From positions 1 to 64,000 of the forward strand of contig CAKZUB010000022.1 in assembly GCA_937921505.1 (NCBI GenBank): a DNA stretch of 64,000 nucleotides. Reading direction: 5' to 3'. The notes beneath the pieces are model-generated. The model was not told the DNA's origin, did not search any database, and saw only the letters and a list, made by a program, of their open reading frames with translations. Of the stretch, positions 1 through 8,827 are shown one piece after another (within the stretch, counting starts at the first letter, position 1; every line of letters starts with the position of its first letter). Source of the DNA: an uncultured Clostridia bacterium. Its GTDB lineage: Bacteria; Bacillota; Clostridia; Lachnospirales; Cellulosilyticaceae. A program made the position numbers and the translations under genes.

Positions 1-980
1 TTAGTATTCCGATTTTTATTACTTAGTAACCCATAATGCCTTATTTTCATAAACCCTTCTGGCAGTACATGCAGTAAAAATCTTCGTATGAACTCAGAAC
101 CATTCAGAGTCATTTTCTTATACTTATTTTTATCTTTGTAATCTCTCCATTTAAAAGTAATTCCTGCATCAGATACTTTTATGATACGATCATTTGAAAT
201 CGCAACCTTATGTGTGTATCTGCCTAGATATTCAATAACTTGTTTAGGTCCTCCAAAAGGTGTTTTACTGTATACCACCCATTCTTTGTTGTAAAGTTTA
301 TCTATTAGTTGCTGAAATACTTCTCGTTTACCAAGATGAAAAATAGTCCCAGAAAACTTTAACTTTTCATTCTTATAAGCTCTTTTAAGATAGTAAAGAA
401 GTTTTCCCCTAAACATCCTTGAGAGTACCTTTACTGGCATAAAGAATTTTTCACTTCCTGTTGTCCATTTTCCAGTTTGTACAGATAAACCTCCACTAGG
501 AACAATACAATGAATATGTGGATGATCCATTAAGTTTTGTCCCCATGTATGAAGAATTGAGATGAATCCAATCTCAGCTGCTAAATACTTTGGCTCTTTA
601 CCTAATGTCATCAGCGTTTCAGATACAGCTCGAAATAAAATATTATACAATTCTCTTTGATTCCTTAAAACAATATCATTTAGCTCACTCGGAATGGTAA
701 ATACCACATGATAGTAGGGTACAGGGAGTAAGTCCTTATTTCTCTGCTTAATCCACTTTTCTTTAGATAATCCTTGACACTTTGGACAATGTCTATTTCT
801 GCAGGAGTTGTATGAAATATGGATATGACCACAAGCTTTACATGCATCTACATGTCCACCAAGTGCAGCTGTCCTGCTGGATTCTATAGCCTTCATTACT
901 TTTAACATTCTGCTAGGCAGCTTATGGGTTTTGCGATACTCTGCTCCATATCGTCTAAATATATCTGCTACCTCAGGCAT
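1..980 (-). CDS. IS91-family transposase, C-terminus beyond the window
   Basis: This is the rolling-circle (HUH-type) transposase of an IS91-like element. Translation from the ATG at 980 gives 326 codons and no stop before base 1, so the gene continues outside the window. An N-terminal zinc-binding region carries CKACGH and CRNRHCPKC, followed by the HUH metal motif HPHIHC and, further on, YLGRYTHKVAIS, which holds the likely nucleophilic tyrosine. The start overlaps the end of the upstream tyrosine recombinase by 8 bases. That two-gene layout (recombinase then transposase) is known from one IS91 subgroup. The visible reading frame is intact. Whether the element is active is unknown, because its partner gene is truncated. 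Confidence 0.9.
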   Translation of the reverse strand, partial: MPEVADIFRRYGAEYRKTHKLPSRMLKVMKAIESSRTAALGGHVDACKACGHIHISYNSCRNRHCPKCQGLSKEKWIKQRNKDLLPVPYYHVVFTIPSELNDIVLRNQRELYNILFRAVSETLMTLGKEPKYLAAEIGFISILHTWGQNLMDHPHIHCIVPSGGLSVQTGKWTTGSEKFFMPVKVLSRMFRGKLLYYLKRAYKNEKLKFSGTIFHLGKREVFQQLIDKLYNKEWVVYSKTPFGGPKQVIEYLGRYTHKVAISNDRIIKVSDAGITFKWRDYKDKNKYKKMTLNGSEFIRRFLLHVLPEGFMKIRHYGLLSNKNRNT

Positions 981-1587
981 TGTCCGAGTCCTGTATTCTA
1001 TCTAAAGGACTTACAATATTTAATACTTTTTGCTCCTGCACATGAATGTAGATGGATGTAGTTTTGATATTTGAGTGTCCCATTAGTTTTTGAATCGAGT
1101 AGATATCTGTCCCTAATTCTAAAAGATGTGTTGCAAAACTATGCCTTGGAGAATGAACGCTTGCTTCTTTATGAATACTTGCTTGTGCTAAAGATTGCTT
1201 GAATACTCTTTGAATACTTCTAGTTGACAGCGGTTTACCATTCTCTGCACCAGGAAATAGCCAGCCAGTTGGTTGATAAGCATACCAGTATCTTCTTAAA
1301 ATCTCAAGTAATGTCTGAGAAAGCATACAATAGCGATCTTTATTGCCTTTGCCAATTCGAATACAAATCTGCATTCTTTGGCTGTCAATATCTGATACTT
1401 TTAAATGAGCTGCCTCACTTACTCTTAAGCCCGCTGAATAGATTGTCATTAGAATTGCTTTGTGCTTTAGGTTTGTTGTAACCTTAAAAATAGTATTAAT
1501 TTCTTTAGGAGATAGAATTCTTTCATCATTCTCATTGTAAATAAAATCAAAACATAACTGCTCATTTTTAAACAGACTTTTAATCTG
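973..1587 (-). pseudogene. Tyrosine recombinase of the IS91-type element, N-terminally truncated
   Basis: The C-terminal catalytic domain of a XerC/D-like tyrosine recombinase is present. The open frame begins right after a TGA at 1588-1590 and has no start codon until the ATG at 1449, which would give 158 residues. Recognisable family sequence (LSPKEINTIF, LKHKAILMTIYSAGLRVSE) extends upstream of that ATG. The usual N-terminal DNA-binding SAM-like domain of about 100 residues is missing, whereas family members have about 280-300 residues. Catalytic residues remain: Arg in AGLRVSE, the HxxR block SPRHSFATHLL, LMGHS, and the tyrosine in SIYIHV. It may be a remnant or could be translated from 1449 as a truncated protein. 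Confidence 0.75.
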
Positions 1588-1790
1588 TCATGCTATTCAG
1601 AGTATCCCGGGTAAAACAAAAACCTTAAAAAGTGATATTTTTTACCTTAAGTCCTAATTATATCACATTATTCAAACAAATCCATAATATTATTACATAT
1701 TACACATTAATAAATCTTAGTTAGCGCCCAAAAACTATAGTTTCTAAAAGCAAATCTTTTCTACACGATTGTACTTAAAAACAAAAAAAA

Positions 1791-1822
1791 TCCTAAACCC
1801 TTGCTACTCAAGGATATTAGGA
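1791..1822. terminator. Bidirectional intrinsic terminator after cobS
   Basis: The arms TCCTAA/TTAGGA and CCTTG/CAAGG form a two-part stem with a 5-base loop. A T-run follows on the plus strand (CTCTTTTTT), and a run of eight A on the other side becomes a T-run on the minus strand. It lies 42-73 bases past the cobS stop and probably ends the long cobalamin transcript, while also insulating it from the IS91 element. Confidence 0.75.
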
Positions 1823-1863
1823 CTCTTTTTTCATTTTAATAGGTTATGGCCTCTTAAATTGCT

Positions 1864-2631
1864 CTAAGCCTTTATGATGATAAATGCACCTATAAGGTAG
1901 ATAACTTCTGCCATTTCACAGATAGCTCCAAGTACATCTCCTGTGATGCCATCTATCTTTTTATAAATGGATCTTATAAATAACCGCGTTACTATAAAGC
2001 TAATAAGCAGCAAGCCTATATGGCCAATAAAATAAGTTATTCCTGCATTTGTTAGGAGATACATAATACCAAATATAAGTATTAGCATATACCCTACACT
2101 TATAGTAAGTATCTTTAAACTAGTTTTACCTATAAATATATTGCCCATGCCTTTTTCTCTGGGGGTCATGGTCTTATAGCAGGCACACATTGAGTTTGCT
2201 CTGCCATATATGGGCATGAGCATAACACACCATAAGTTATTTGTCTGAAGTAAGCTATAGATAAACGCTAATTTAAATAAAAGTAAAAATACAATGGCTA
2301 AAAGTGCATTTGTCCCGAGCCTTGAGTCTTTCATAATCTCTAATATTCTTTCTTTATCACGGTAACTATAAATCCCATCAAAAGTATCACCCACACCATC
2401 TATATGAAGTCCCCCTGTTAGAATCACAGAGCTTAACAAAATGATAATAGCTGTAATACCCTTATCAAATAGGAGTAGGCCCACTAAGCCAGTAGCATAA
2501 TAGAATAGCCCCAGTATCAGCCCAACTAGAGGGAAATACACGAGGCTTTTATGAAATTCATCATCCATTCCTACATCTATAGGAATAGGAATTCTTGTTA
2601 AAAATTGTATGATACCTATAAGTCGCTTCAT
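1864..2631 (-). CDS. cobS: Adenosylcobinamide-GDP ribazoletransferase (cobalamin synthase)
   Basis: CobS joins adenosylcobinamide-GDP to alpha-ribazole phosphate, the last assembly step of the cobamide nucleotide loop, at the membrane. The 255-residue protein has the family signature GGLHIDGVGDTFDG near residues 86-99, whose Asp-rich motif binds the substrate phosphates with Mg2+, and SRLGTNAL downstream. Several hydrophobic segments predict a polytopic membrane protein of normal family length. It is the last gene of the cobalamin run, 3 bases after cobU. Its partner CobT, which makes the alpha-ribazole phosphate, is not here but at 47030-48100 inside the methyltransferase island. Confidence 0.95.
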   Translation of the reverse strand: MKRLIGIIQFLTRIPIPIDVGMDDEFHKSLVYFPLVGLILGLFYYATGLVGLLLFDKGITAIIILLSSVILTGGLHIDGVGDTFDGIYSYRDKERILEIMKDSRLGTNALLAIVFLLLFKLAFIYSLLQTNNLWCVMLMPIYGRANSMCACYKTMTPREKGMGNIFIGKTSLKILTISVGYMLILIFGIMYLLTNAGITYFIGHIGLLLISFIVTRLFIRSIYKKIDGITGDVLGAICEMAEVIYLIGAFIIIKA

Positions 2632-2634
2632 CCT

Positions 2635-3195
2635 TTATCCCCTTATCTTAACGGGTATACCACTTACAACCAGATACACCTCATCGCTCATCTTTGCAAT
2701 TTGCTGGTTAATACGCCCTATAATATCTGTATAAACTCTGCTCAGCCTAGTTGCTCCTATGACGCTCATACCTATCTCATTAGTCACCATAACAAAATAC
2801 AAATCAGTCTTTCGAATTGCCTCCATTAAAAGACTCACTTGCTCCTTAATACGTGCTTCAACTCCATCTATTGCCGCGTAGTCACAAGTCTCAAAATCAA
2901 TATTTTCCTTAAACATAATGTTATTCACCAGAAGTGTCACACAATCTAAGATCACCGTCTGGTGTCCTTTTGCTATCTTAGGAATTTCCTTATAAATATC
3001 CTCATAAACCTCATAAGTGGTCCACTCACTTGGTCTCATTGCCCTATGTTTTTTAACCCTATCCTTCATATCATCATCAAAGGGAATACTTGTTGCAATA
3101 TAAGCTGTACTATTATTTTGAGCCCTGCATAAACCCTCAGCATGACTACTTTTCCCTGATCTTGCCCCACCTGTAACAAGTATGATTCGACTCAT
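2635..3195 (-). CDS. cobU: Adenosylcobinamide kinase / adenosylcobinamide-phosphate guanylyltransferase
   Basis: CobU phosphorylates the aminopropanol arm of adenosylcobinamide and then adds GMP from GTP, giving the AdoCbi-GDP used by CobS. The Walker A loop GGARSGKSS is at residues 9-17. His50 in KKHRAMRPSEW matches the guanylylated histidine of the family, and VTNEIGMSVI is the conserved later motif. The 186-residue length is typical of the cytosolic enzyme. It sits 27 bases after the cysteine-rich gene and 3 bases before cobS, so the two nucleotide-loop enzymes are translationally linked. Confidence 0.95.
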   Translation of the reverse strand: MSRIILVTGGARSGKSSHAEGLCRAQNNSTAYIATSIPFDDDMKDRVKKHRAMRPSEWTTYEVYEDIYKEIPKIAKGHQTVILDCVTLLVNNIMFKENIDFETCDYAAIDGVEARIKEQVSLLMEAIRKTDLYFVMVTNEIGMSVIGATRLSRVYTDIIGRINQQIAKMSDEVYLVVSGIPVKIRG

Positions 3196-3222
3196 CTTTT
3201 CACCTCTTCTAGCGTTTTTCTT

Positions 3223-3477
3223 TCAACGTTTGCCTATCTCAATGATCTTTTGTATATGCTCTTGCACATGGTCATATCCCTTTAAAGTATGAGGCTTAGT
3301 ACATCCTATACAGTTTTTGATACCCTTTTTTGTATAAGTAAAATCCCCTCCACACTCTTCCTTTAAAGCATATAGTGGACAATAACAAAACAAGCAGTTA
3401 AACTCTTTATCATCCTTAACCTTATGGCACGGAAAATATTCACACTCTCTATTTTGAAAAAACTTAAAGTGCTCCAT
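3223..3477 (-). CDS. Cysteine-rich small-domain protein of the cobalamin operon
   Basis: This 84-residue protein belongs to the cysteine-rich small domain family (Pfam PF04071, recognised by pattern). Cysteines occur as NRECEYFPCHK, FNCLFCYCPLY, EECGG and NCIGCTKPH, eight or nine in all, which suggests one or two metal sites or an Fe-S centre. Its ATG overlaps the cbiO stop by one base (TGATG), so it is translationally coupled to the cobalt importer. Members of the family are often found in cobalamin clusters, but I know of no established biochemical role. A cobalt- or iron-handling function is a guess from context. Confidence 0.75.
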   Translation of the reverse strand: MEHFKFFQNRECEYFPCHKVKDDKEFNCLFCYCPLYALKEECGGDFTYTKKGIKNCIGCTKPHTLKGYDHVQEHIQKIIEIGKR

Positions 3478-4283
3478 CAGCGGCCCCCCTCATTATAATA
3501 CGCATACAAATCCTCTTCCCTTTTAAAGAGCGGCAATCCCATATGTTTATGCACCTTCACAAGCCAAGGCTCTGCAAGCCCCACGTCACACATCACACTA
3601 TCTTTCGTAAAAACCTCTTCGGTCTGCCCTTCACGAAGAATACAACCTGCATCTAATACATAAATATAATCACAAAGATGATAAATTAAATCCATATCAT
3701 GGCTAGAAATAACTACTTTCGTATGATTCTCACTAATATGTTGTATAATCTTTTCTATAGCTTTAACGCTTTTAGGGTCAAGCCCTGCTGTTGGTTCATC
3801 AAATAGAATGATCTCATTTTGCATAGCAAGTACTGAGGCAATCGCTACACGCTTTTTTTGTCCATGACTTAAAAAATGTATAGGTTTGTCTTTAAAATCC
3901 ATAGCACCAACACTTTTCAGACTGTTTTCGACACGTTTTTTTACTTCACTTTCGTCAAACCCTAGATTTCTAAGCGCAAAAGCAACATCCTCATAAACCT
4001 TGGAATAAAAAATTTGTTTATCAGGGTCTTGAAAGACAATACCGACCTTTTTTCTAAGCTCACGCAAACTCTTTCTATCATATTTGATTGGTTCGTTATT
4101 ATAAAGTACTGTTCCTGATGTAGGTCTCAGTACTCCTACCATATTCATGAACAAAGTGGACTTGCCAGAGCCATTAACGCCTATTATGCCTATAATGTTA
4201 CCCTTATTGAGATCCATCTGGATATTTTTAAGAGCAACACCCCCTTCATCATACTGAAATGTTAGCTCACGTGTTGTTATCAT
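3477..4283 (-). CDS. cbiO: Cobalt ECF importer ATPase CbiO
   Basis: CbiO is the ATP-binding subunit of the energy-coupling-factor cobalt importer CbiMNQO and acts on the cytoplasmic face. Walker A is GVNGSGKS at residues 35-42, with a Q-loop in VFQDPDKQIF (the D-Q pattern is typical of ECF ATPases), the signature LSHGQKKRVAIA, Walker B IILFDEPTAGLD and the switch His in VISSHD. Its 268 residues match the family. It follows cbiQ after 11 bases and overlaps the next gene by one base. The extra C-terminal region of about 40 residues is normal for this subfamily. Confidence 0.95.
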   Translation of the reverse strand: MITTRELTFQYDEGGVALKNIQMDLNKGNIIGIIGVNGSGKSTLFMNMVGVLRPTSGTVLYNNEPIKYDRKSLRELRKKVGIVFQDPDKQIFYSKVYEDVAFALRNLGFDESEVKKRVENSLKSVGAMDFKDKPIHFLSHGQKKRVAIASVLAMQNEIILFDEPTAGLDPKSVKAIEKIIQHISENHTKVVISSHDMDLIYHLCDYIYVLDAGCILREGQTEEVFTKDSVMCDVGLAEPWLVKVHKHMGLPLFKREEDLYAYYNEGGR

Positions 4284-4294
4284 TTGCCCACCTC

Positions 4295-4975
4295 TTATAT
4301 ATAAAATTCTCCATCATATAACTTGGTATCTAACGCAATACTCATATCACGATACCTTATCATAATTCTTGTAAACAAAGTGCTGATCAAAATACCAAGT
4401 GATCTATAAGATGTTTTGAAATTCACATATCCAAAACGCATCTCTTGTGCAATATAGATTTCTGCTACTTCTTCTAAAAAAATAAAAATAAAACGATATA
4501 CAAGCATAATAATCTCTATCATTTCTTTAGGTATACGCAGTTTTTTTAAAACAACAATCATTTGATTAAATCCCGTTGTAAGCGTCATAAAATAAATACA
4601 TGAAAGGGCTGCAAAACACCGTAGTAACACATATAAGGATCTTATTAAGGTAATCTTTGAATAGCCTACATAATAGCCTAACACCTTTACGCTAAATAAA
4701 AAGTCTCCTTTTTCTCTTGAAAAATAAAATACAATAGCTAAAAGACTTAAAATGATGAAAACACTTGGGATGCTAAGAAGCTTGATATACTGCTTCTTAT
4801 TGACTTTTGCTACTAAAAGCAATAAGGCGTTCATTCCTATGATAATCCCTGTAGAGATCCATATACTTTCCCACCAAACAGCTAAGATTAAAAGGGCAAA
4901 ACCAAACCCAAATTTCAAGTAAGGGTTTGCATTTGCCAAACGGTTATTATACGCTATCTTATCAATGATTAGCAT
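4295..4975 (-). CDS. cbiQ: Cobalt ECF importer transmembrane subunit CbiQ
   Basis: CbiQ is the T-component that couples the CbiO ATPase to the substrate-binding CbiM. The 226-residue protein has about five hydrophobic segments. The C-terminal cytoplasmic part has the two coupling-helix motifs of the family in degenerate form, around LEEVAEIYIAQEMRFG and TRIMIRYRDMSIALDTK. The start overlaps the end of cbiN by 14 bases. The gene order M-N-Q-O is the classical one for cobalt importers next to cbi genes. Confidence 0.92.
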   Translation of the reverse strand: MLIIDKIAYNNRLANANPYLKFGFGFALLILAVWWESIWISTGIIIGMNALLLLVAKVNKKQYIKLLSIPSVFIILSLLAIVFYFSREKGDFLFSVKVLGYYVGYSKITLIRSLYVLLRCFAALSCIYFMTLTTGFNQMIVVLKKLRIPKEMIEIIMLVYRFIFIFLEEVAEIYIAQEMRFGYVNFKTSYRSLGILISTLFTRIMIRYRDMSIALDTKLYDGEFYI

Positions 4976-5255
4976 ATTTTTTCTTTCCTCTAGAATACCC
5001 TAGATAATAGAAAATAACACCTGTTCCTATTGCTGCTTGAAGAGAAAAAAGTAATGTTTCAATCTCACCACTTGGAGGCTCAAAAAGAGAACTTGCCCAT
5101 GGCGTATAATCTGGGTTAATCTCCTGTATCATCTCTTCTGCCGCACCATCAGCTCCTTCAAATGCTGCATCTTTATTCATCATCAAAGGCACTACCATTA
5201 ATAAAACAACTAATATGCCTAAAACAAGATTTTTACTAAAGCCCTTTAACTTCAT
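4962..5255 (-). CDS. cbiN: Cobalt transport accessory protein CbiN
   Basis: CbiN is the small two-helix membrane protein that helps load Co2+ into CbiM. The start at 5255 (MKLKGFSKN) is preferred because AAGGAG lies 9 bases upstream; an ATG at 5261 is too close to it. The 97-residue product has an N-terminal hydrophobic helix (about residues 8-25), an acidic external loop ([14 protein letters not shown] is the recognisable core), and a second helix ([16 protein letters not shown]) followed by a basic tail. It overlaps both neighbours, cbiM upstream and cbiQ downstream. Confidence 0.93.
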   Translation of the reverse strand: MKLKGFSKNLVLGILVVLLMVVPLMMNKDAAFEGADGAAEEMIQEINPDYTPWASSLFEPPSGEIETLLFSLQAAIGTGVIFYYLGYSRGKKKYANH

Positions 5256-5970
5256 ACCCATCCACTCCTTCTGGGTTATTTTTGAGAATTAAATCATAAA
5301 CGATGTTAGTCAAAAACCCTTCTGCTGCTGCTATAGGAATTTGAGTTAATAAAAATACTGATAAGAACTTAATGAGAGAAGTCATGATACCACCCACTGG
5401 ATCTGGAAAAGCTAAGGCTAACTGTACAGAGGTTATCACATAAGTTGCTATATTGCCAAGCGTTGCCGCCATAAATACACTAAGTCCTTTATTCATATTT
5501 CTTTTTTTCATAAACCTAAATATCCCATAAGATACAAAGGGTCCTACAACTGCCATTGCAAAGGCGTTTGCCCCAAGTGTCGTAAGCCCTCCATGTGCAA
5601 GTAATAAGGCTTGAAATAAAAGCACAATGGTTCCTACTACTGCCATTACTTTAGGACCAAACAAAATGGCTCCAAGACCTACTCCTGTAGGATGCGAACT
5701 GCTTCCAGTAGCTGAAGGCATCTTAAGTGCAGATAAAACAAATACAAAGGCTGTGATGAGTGCAATAAGTACTTTATGATGTGGGTTTTGAGCAAATATT
5801 TTTTTCAGATCTTTAAGTCCTAACATAAAGAAGGGTATAAAAACAATTCCCCAAATCACTGCCCACTTAAAGGGTAAAAACCCCTCCATAATATGCATAC
5901 CAAATGTATAAACTGGTACCATAAGAAGTAACAGTACCATAGTTAAAAGTGTTGCGTGAAGTTTTTTCAT
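5236..5970 (-). CDS. cbiM: Cobalt ECF importer substrate-binding subunit CbiM
   Basis: CbiM is the membrane S-component that binds Co2+. The ATG at 5970 has a good ribosome site (GAGGGGGAAATC), so an upstream in-frame ATG at 6045 is unlikely; the product is 244 residues. Residues 1-24 are a hydrophobic signal-like segment ending just before MHIMEGFLP. In the family that sequence is the processed N-terminus whose His and main-chain atoms bind cobalt. [18 protein letters not shown] is the conserved second metal-site loop. It follows hemL after 31 bases. Confidence 0.95.
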   Translation of the reverse strand: MKKLHATLLTMVLLLLMVPVYTFGMHIMEGFLPFKWAVIWGIVFIPFFMLGLKDLKKIFAQNPHHKVLIALITAFVFVLSALKMPSATGSSSHPTGVGLGAILFGPKVMAVVGTIVLLFQALLLAHGGLTTLGANAFAMAVVGPFVSYGIFRFMKKRNMNKGLSVFMAATLGNIATYVITSVQLALAFPDPVGGIMTSLIKFLSVFLLTQIPIAAAEGFLTNIVYDLILKNNPEGVDGYEVKGL

Positions 5971-6001
5971 GTGATTTCCCCCTCTAAATTTGAAGTATGT
6001 G

Positions 6002-7297
6002 TTATAAGTTATAAGCACATTTAAGTGCTTGATAATTGGCTTCAATCGTTTGATCTAAGTCTTCTTTTGTGTGCGCCGTGGATAAAAACATAGCTTCAAA
6101 CTGTGCAGGTCCTATAAGCACACCTTGTTCTAGCATGGCTTTAAAATAAAGATTAAACTTTTCTAAATCACAATTTTTAACATCATCGTAGTTTTCTGTT
6201 TTTCCTGAGATAAAAAATAATCCGATTAATGATCCTACTCTTGTTAAGGCTAAATCTAATCCTAATTTTTGTAGATTATTTCTTATGCCTTGTTCAAGAT
6301 AAGCTGCTTTTTCATTTAACTTGTCATAAATATTGGTGTGATCTCTTAGATACTCTAACGTATTTTTACCCATGTGCATAGCTAAGGGATTACCTGATAG
6401 GGTGCCAGCTTGATAAACCGGACCTACTGGAGAGATCATATCCATAATAGCATTTTTGCCGCCATATGCACCGACTGGAAGCCCTCCTCCTATAATCTTG
6501 CCAAAACACGCCATATCTGGCTCAATACCAAAATATTCTGGTGAACTGCCATATCCTAGTCTAAACCCTGTAATGACTTCATCAAAAATCAGTACACTTT
6601 GATAGGCATTTGTTATGTCTCTTAGTGATTGTAAAAACTCTTTTTTGCCTGGTACAAGCCCCATATTCCCTGATATCGTTTCAACGATGACACACGCAAT
6701 ATCTGAGCCATGTGCTTTGAAAATTTCTTGAAGCTCTTCCTTATCATTGTATCTGCATACTAACGTATGTTTAATGACATCTTCGGGTATTCCAGGACTT
6801 GTAGGAACACCATAGGTGATTGTGCCTGATCCTGATTTGACTAAAAGAGCATCTGAATGCCCGTGATAGCAGCCTTCAAATTTTAATATTTTATTTCTGC
6901 CGGTATACGCTCTTGCAGCTCTTATGGCACTCATCGTTGCTTCTGTTCCTGAGTTAACCATTCTTACTTTATCAATTCCTGCGTAAGCATCAACGATAAG
7001 CTTTGCCATTTCAACCTCGATTTGAGTGGGAACACCATAGCTGGTGCCTTTTCTTAACTGCTCTGCAACACCCTCTAGTACATGCTCATTCCCATGCCCT
7101 AATATCATCGGTCCCCAAGAACAAATATAATCAATATACATATTACCATCTACATCATAGATTTTACTGCCCTTGGCATAATCTACAAAAATAGGGTTTA
7201 ACCCTACTGATTTAAAAGCTCTTACCGGACTATTAACGCCTCCTGGCATATACTTTATGGCTTCCCCGTAAATATTTTCCGAACGTGTATGCTCCAT
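6002..7297 (-). CDS. hemL: Glutamate-1-semialdehyde 2,1-aminomutase
   Basis: HemL converts glutamate-1-semialdehyde to 5-aminolevulinate by PLP-dependent transamination, the second step of the C5 route. At 431 residues it is full length. [10 protein letters not shown] near the N-terminus, [12 protein letters not shown], the Asp of [11 protein letters not shown] and the PLP lysine in [17 protein letters not shown] are all present. Its ribosome site is AGGAGG. Lying between cobA-hemD and the cobalt importer under the cobalamin riboswitch, it is probably devoted to corrin synthesis. Confidence 0.96.
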   Translation of the reverse strand: MEHTRSENIYGEAIKYMPGGVNSPVRAFKSVGLNPIFVDYAKGSKIYDVDGNMYIDYICSWGPMILGHGNEHVLEGVAEQLRKGTSYGVPTQIEVEMAKLIVDAYAGIDKVRMVNSGTEATMSAIRAARAYTGRNKILKFEGCYHGHSDALLVKSGSGTITYGVPTSPGIPEDVIKHTLVCRYNDKEELQEIFKAHGSDIACVIVETISGNMGLVPGKKEFLQSLRDITNAYQSVLIFDEVITGFRLGYGSSPEYFGIEPDMACFGKIIGGGLPVGAYGGKNAIMDMISPVGPVYQAGTLSGNPLAMHMGKNTLEYLRDHTNIYDKLNEKAAYLEQGIRNNLQKLGLDLALTRVGSLIGLFFISGKTENYDDVKNCDLEKFNLYFKAMLEQGVLIGPAQFEAMFLSTAHTKEDLDQTIEANYQALKCAYNL

Positions 7298-7324
7298 CTT
7301 GTCTTACCTCCTATCTACTACTTA

Positions 7325-8827
7325 TTAATCATTAACGATACAGTCTACTATCCCATCTATTGTATAATTTTCAGGTTCTTTACATACCTCAAGCCCATAT
7401 TCCTTAATCGTCTTTGAAGTAATAGGTCCTATAGATATAAGTTTTGTATGCTTAAGTGCATCTACGTTTTCTATGCCTATCCCTTTAATAAGGTTATCTA
7501 CTGTCGATGAACTTGTAAAAGTCATATAGTCAATCTCTCCTTGACTAAGCATCCTTAAAATCATGTCTTTATCAATAGCTTCTGTCACTGTATGATATAG
7601 ATCTATCGCTCTTACCTTACAGATATGACTTAAGTTTTCTATTAAATAATCTCTTGCAATAGCTGATTTTGGCATAAGAATACTGTCTTTCTCATTTAGT
7701 TCTACGCTCAAGCATTCATAGACTGCCTCTCCCACAGCTCTTTTTGGAACAATATCTGGCTCTATGCCTTTTGCATTTAAACTACTTACTGTAGAAGGGC
7801 CTACTGCACAGATTCTCATATGTGCCAGACTTCTTGTATCTAAGCCCTTTTCTTTAAGCTTATTAAAAAATATTTCTACTGTATTGTGGCTTGTAAAAAC
7901 AAGATAATTATAGTTTTTTAGAGACGCAATGCTCTCATCAAGCTCTTTATTTTTTGCAATTTCTTCTATTCTTATAGTCGGAAGCTCTATTGCCTGGCCG
8001 CCTAAATCACCTATCTTTTCTACGAGGGTACTGCTTTGCTCTCTCGCTCTTGTCACAACAATTCTTTTTCCAAAGAGTGGCTTTTGCTCAAAAAAGTTAA
8101 GTTTATCTCGAAGGCCTACAACTTCTCCTATGACAATAAGCGTTGGGGGTTTAACTTCTTTTTCTAAGGCAAGCTCATAAATGTTTTCTAAAGTACCGGT
8201 TACAACACTTTGATTATACCTTGTTGCCCAACTAATAAGCGCTACGGGTGTTGTTTTATCTTTACCTTCTTGAATAAGATTTTTACTAATACTTTTAAGA
8301 TTTGCAACGCCCATTAAAAACACTAATGTACCTTTTACCCCTGCAAGTGCCTGCCAATTAATTTCTTCGTTCTCCTCATCTTTTAAATGGCCTGTAATAA
8401 CATGAAAAGAAGAAGCATAATCTCTATGGGTAATAGGGATCCCTGCATAGCAAGGTCCAGCTATAGCCGAGGTAATCCCAGGAATGACTTCAAAAGGAAT
8501 AGCGTGCTCAAGCAGAAATTCTCCTTCTTCCCCTCCTCTGCCAAAGACATAAGGATCTCCTCCTTTTAGCCTTGTTACAATTTGCCCTTCTTTGGCATAA
8601 CGTACAATCACTGCATTAATCTCATCTTGTGTTAGGGTGTGCTGTGCTGATGCTTTGCCAACATAAATGAGCTCACACCCTGCTTTAGCTTCTTTTAAAT
8701 AATTGACATTAGCAAGTCTATCATACACAATAACATCCGCTTTTTGGATACACTCCATCCCTTTGAGTGTCATTAATTTATAATCTCCAGGGCCTGCTCC
8801 TACTAAATAAACTTTACCTTTTGTCAT
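7325..8827 (-). CDS. cobA-hemD: Uroporphyrinogen-III methyltransferase / uroporphyrinogen-III synthase fusion
   Basis: This two-domain enzyme closes uroporphyrinogen III and methylates it at C2 and C7 to precorrin-2. Residues 1 to about 245 are the SAM methyltransferase (VYLVGAGPGD, LKGGDPYVFGRGGEE, VIPGITSAIAGP). About 250-500 is the uroporphyrinogen-III synthase (RIVVTRAREQ, VFTSHNTVEIF, FTSSSTVDNL). The order cobA then hemD is common in Clostridia. I start it at the ATG at 8827 (AAAGGAG eight bases upstream) rather than the GTG at 8830. It overlaps hemC by 14 bases. The precorrin-2 dehydrogenase domain found in CysG-type fusions is absent. Confidence 0.95.
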   Translation of the reverse strand: MTKGKVYLVGAGPGDYKLMTLKGMECIQKADVIVYDRLANVNYLKEAKAGCELIYVGKASAQHTLTQDEINAVIVRYAKEGQIVTRLKGGDPYVFGRGGEEGEFLLEHAIPFEVIPGITSAIAGPCYAGIPITHRDYASSFHVITGHLKDEENEEINWQALAGVKGTLVFLMGVANLKSISKNLIQEGKDKTTPVALISWATRYNQSVVTGTLENIYELALEKEVKPPTLIVIGEVVGLRDKLNFFEQKPLFGKRIVVTRAREQSSTLVEKIGDLGGQAIELPTIRIEEIAKNKELDESIASLKNYNYLVFTSHNTVEIFFNKLKEKGLDTRSLAHMRICAVGPSTVSSLNAKGIEPDIVPKRAVGEAVYECLSVELNEKDSILMPKSAIARDYLIENLSHICKVRAIDLYHTVTEAIDKDMILRMLSQGEIDYMTFTSSSTVDNLIKGIGIENVDALKHTKLISIGPITSKTIKEYGLEVCKEPENYTIDGIVDCIVND

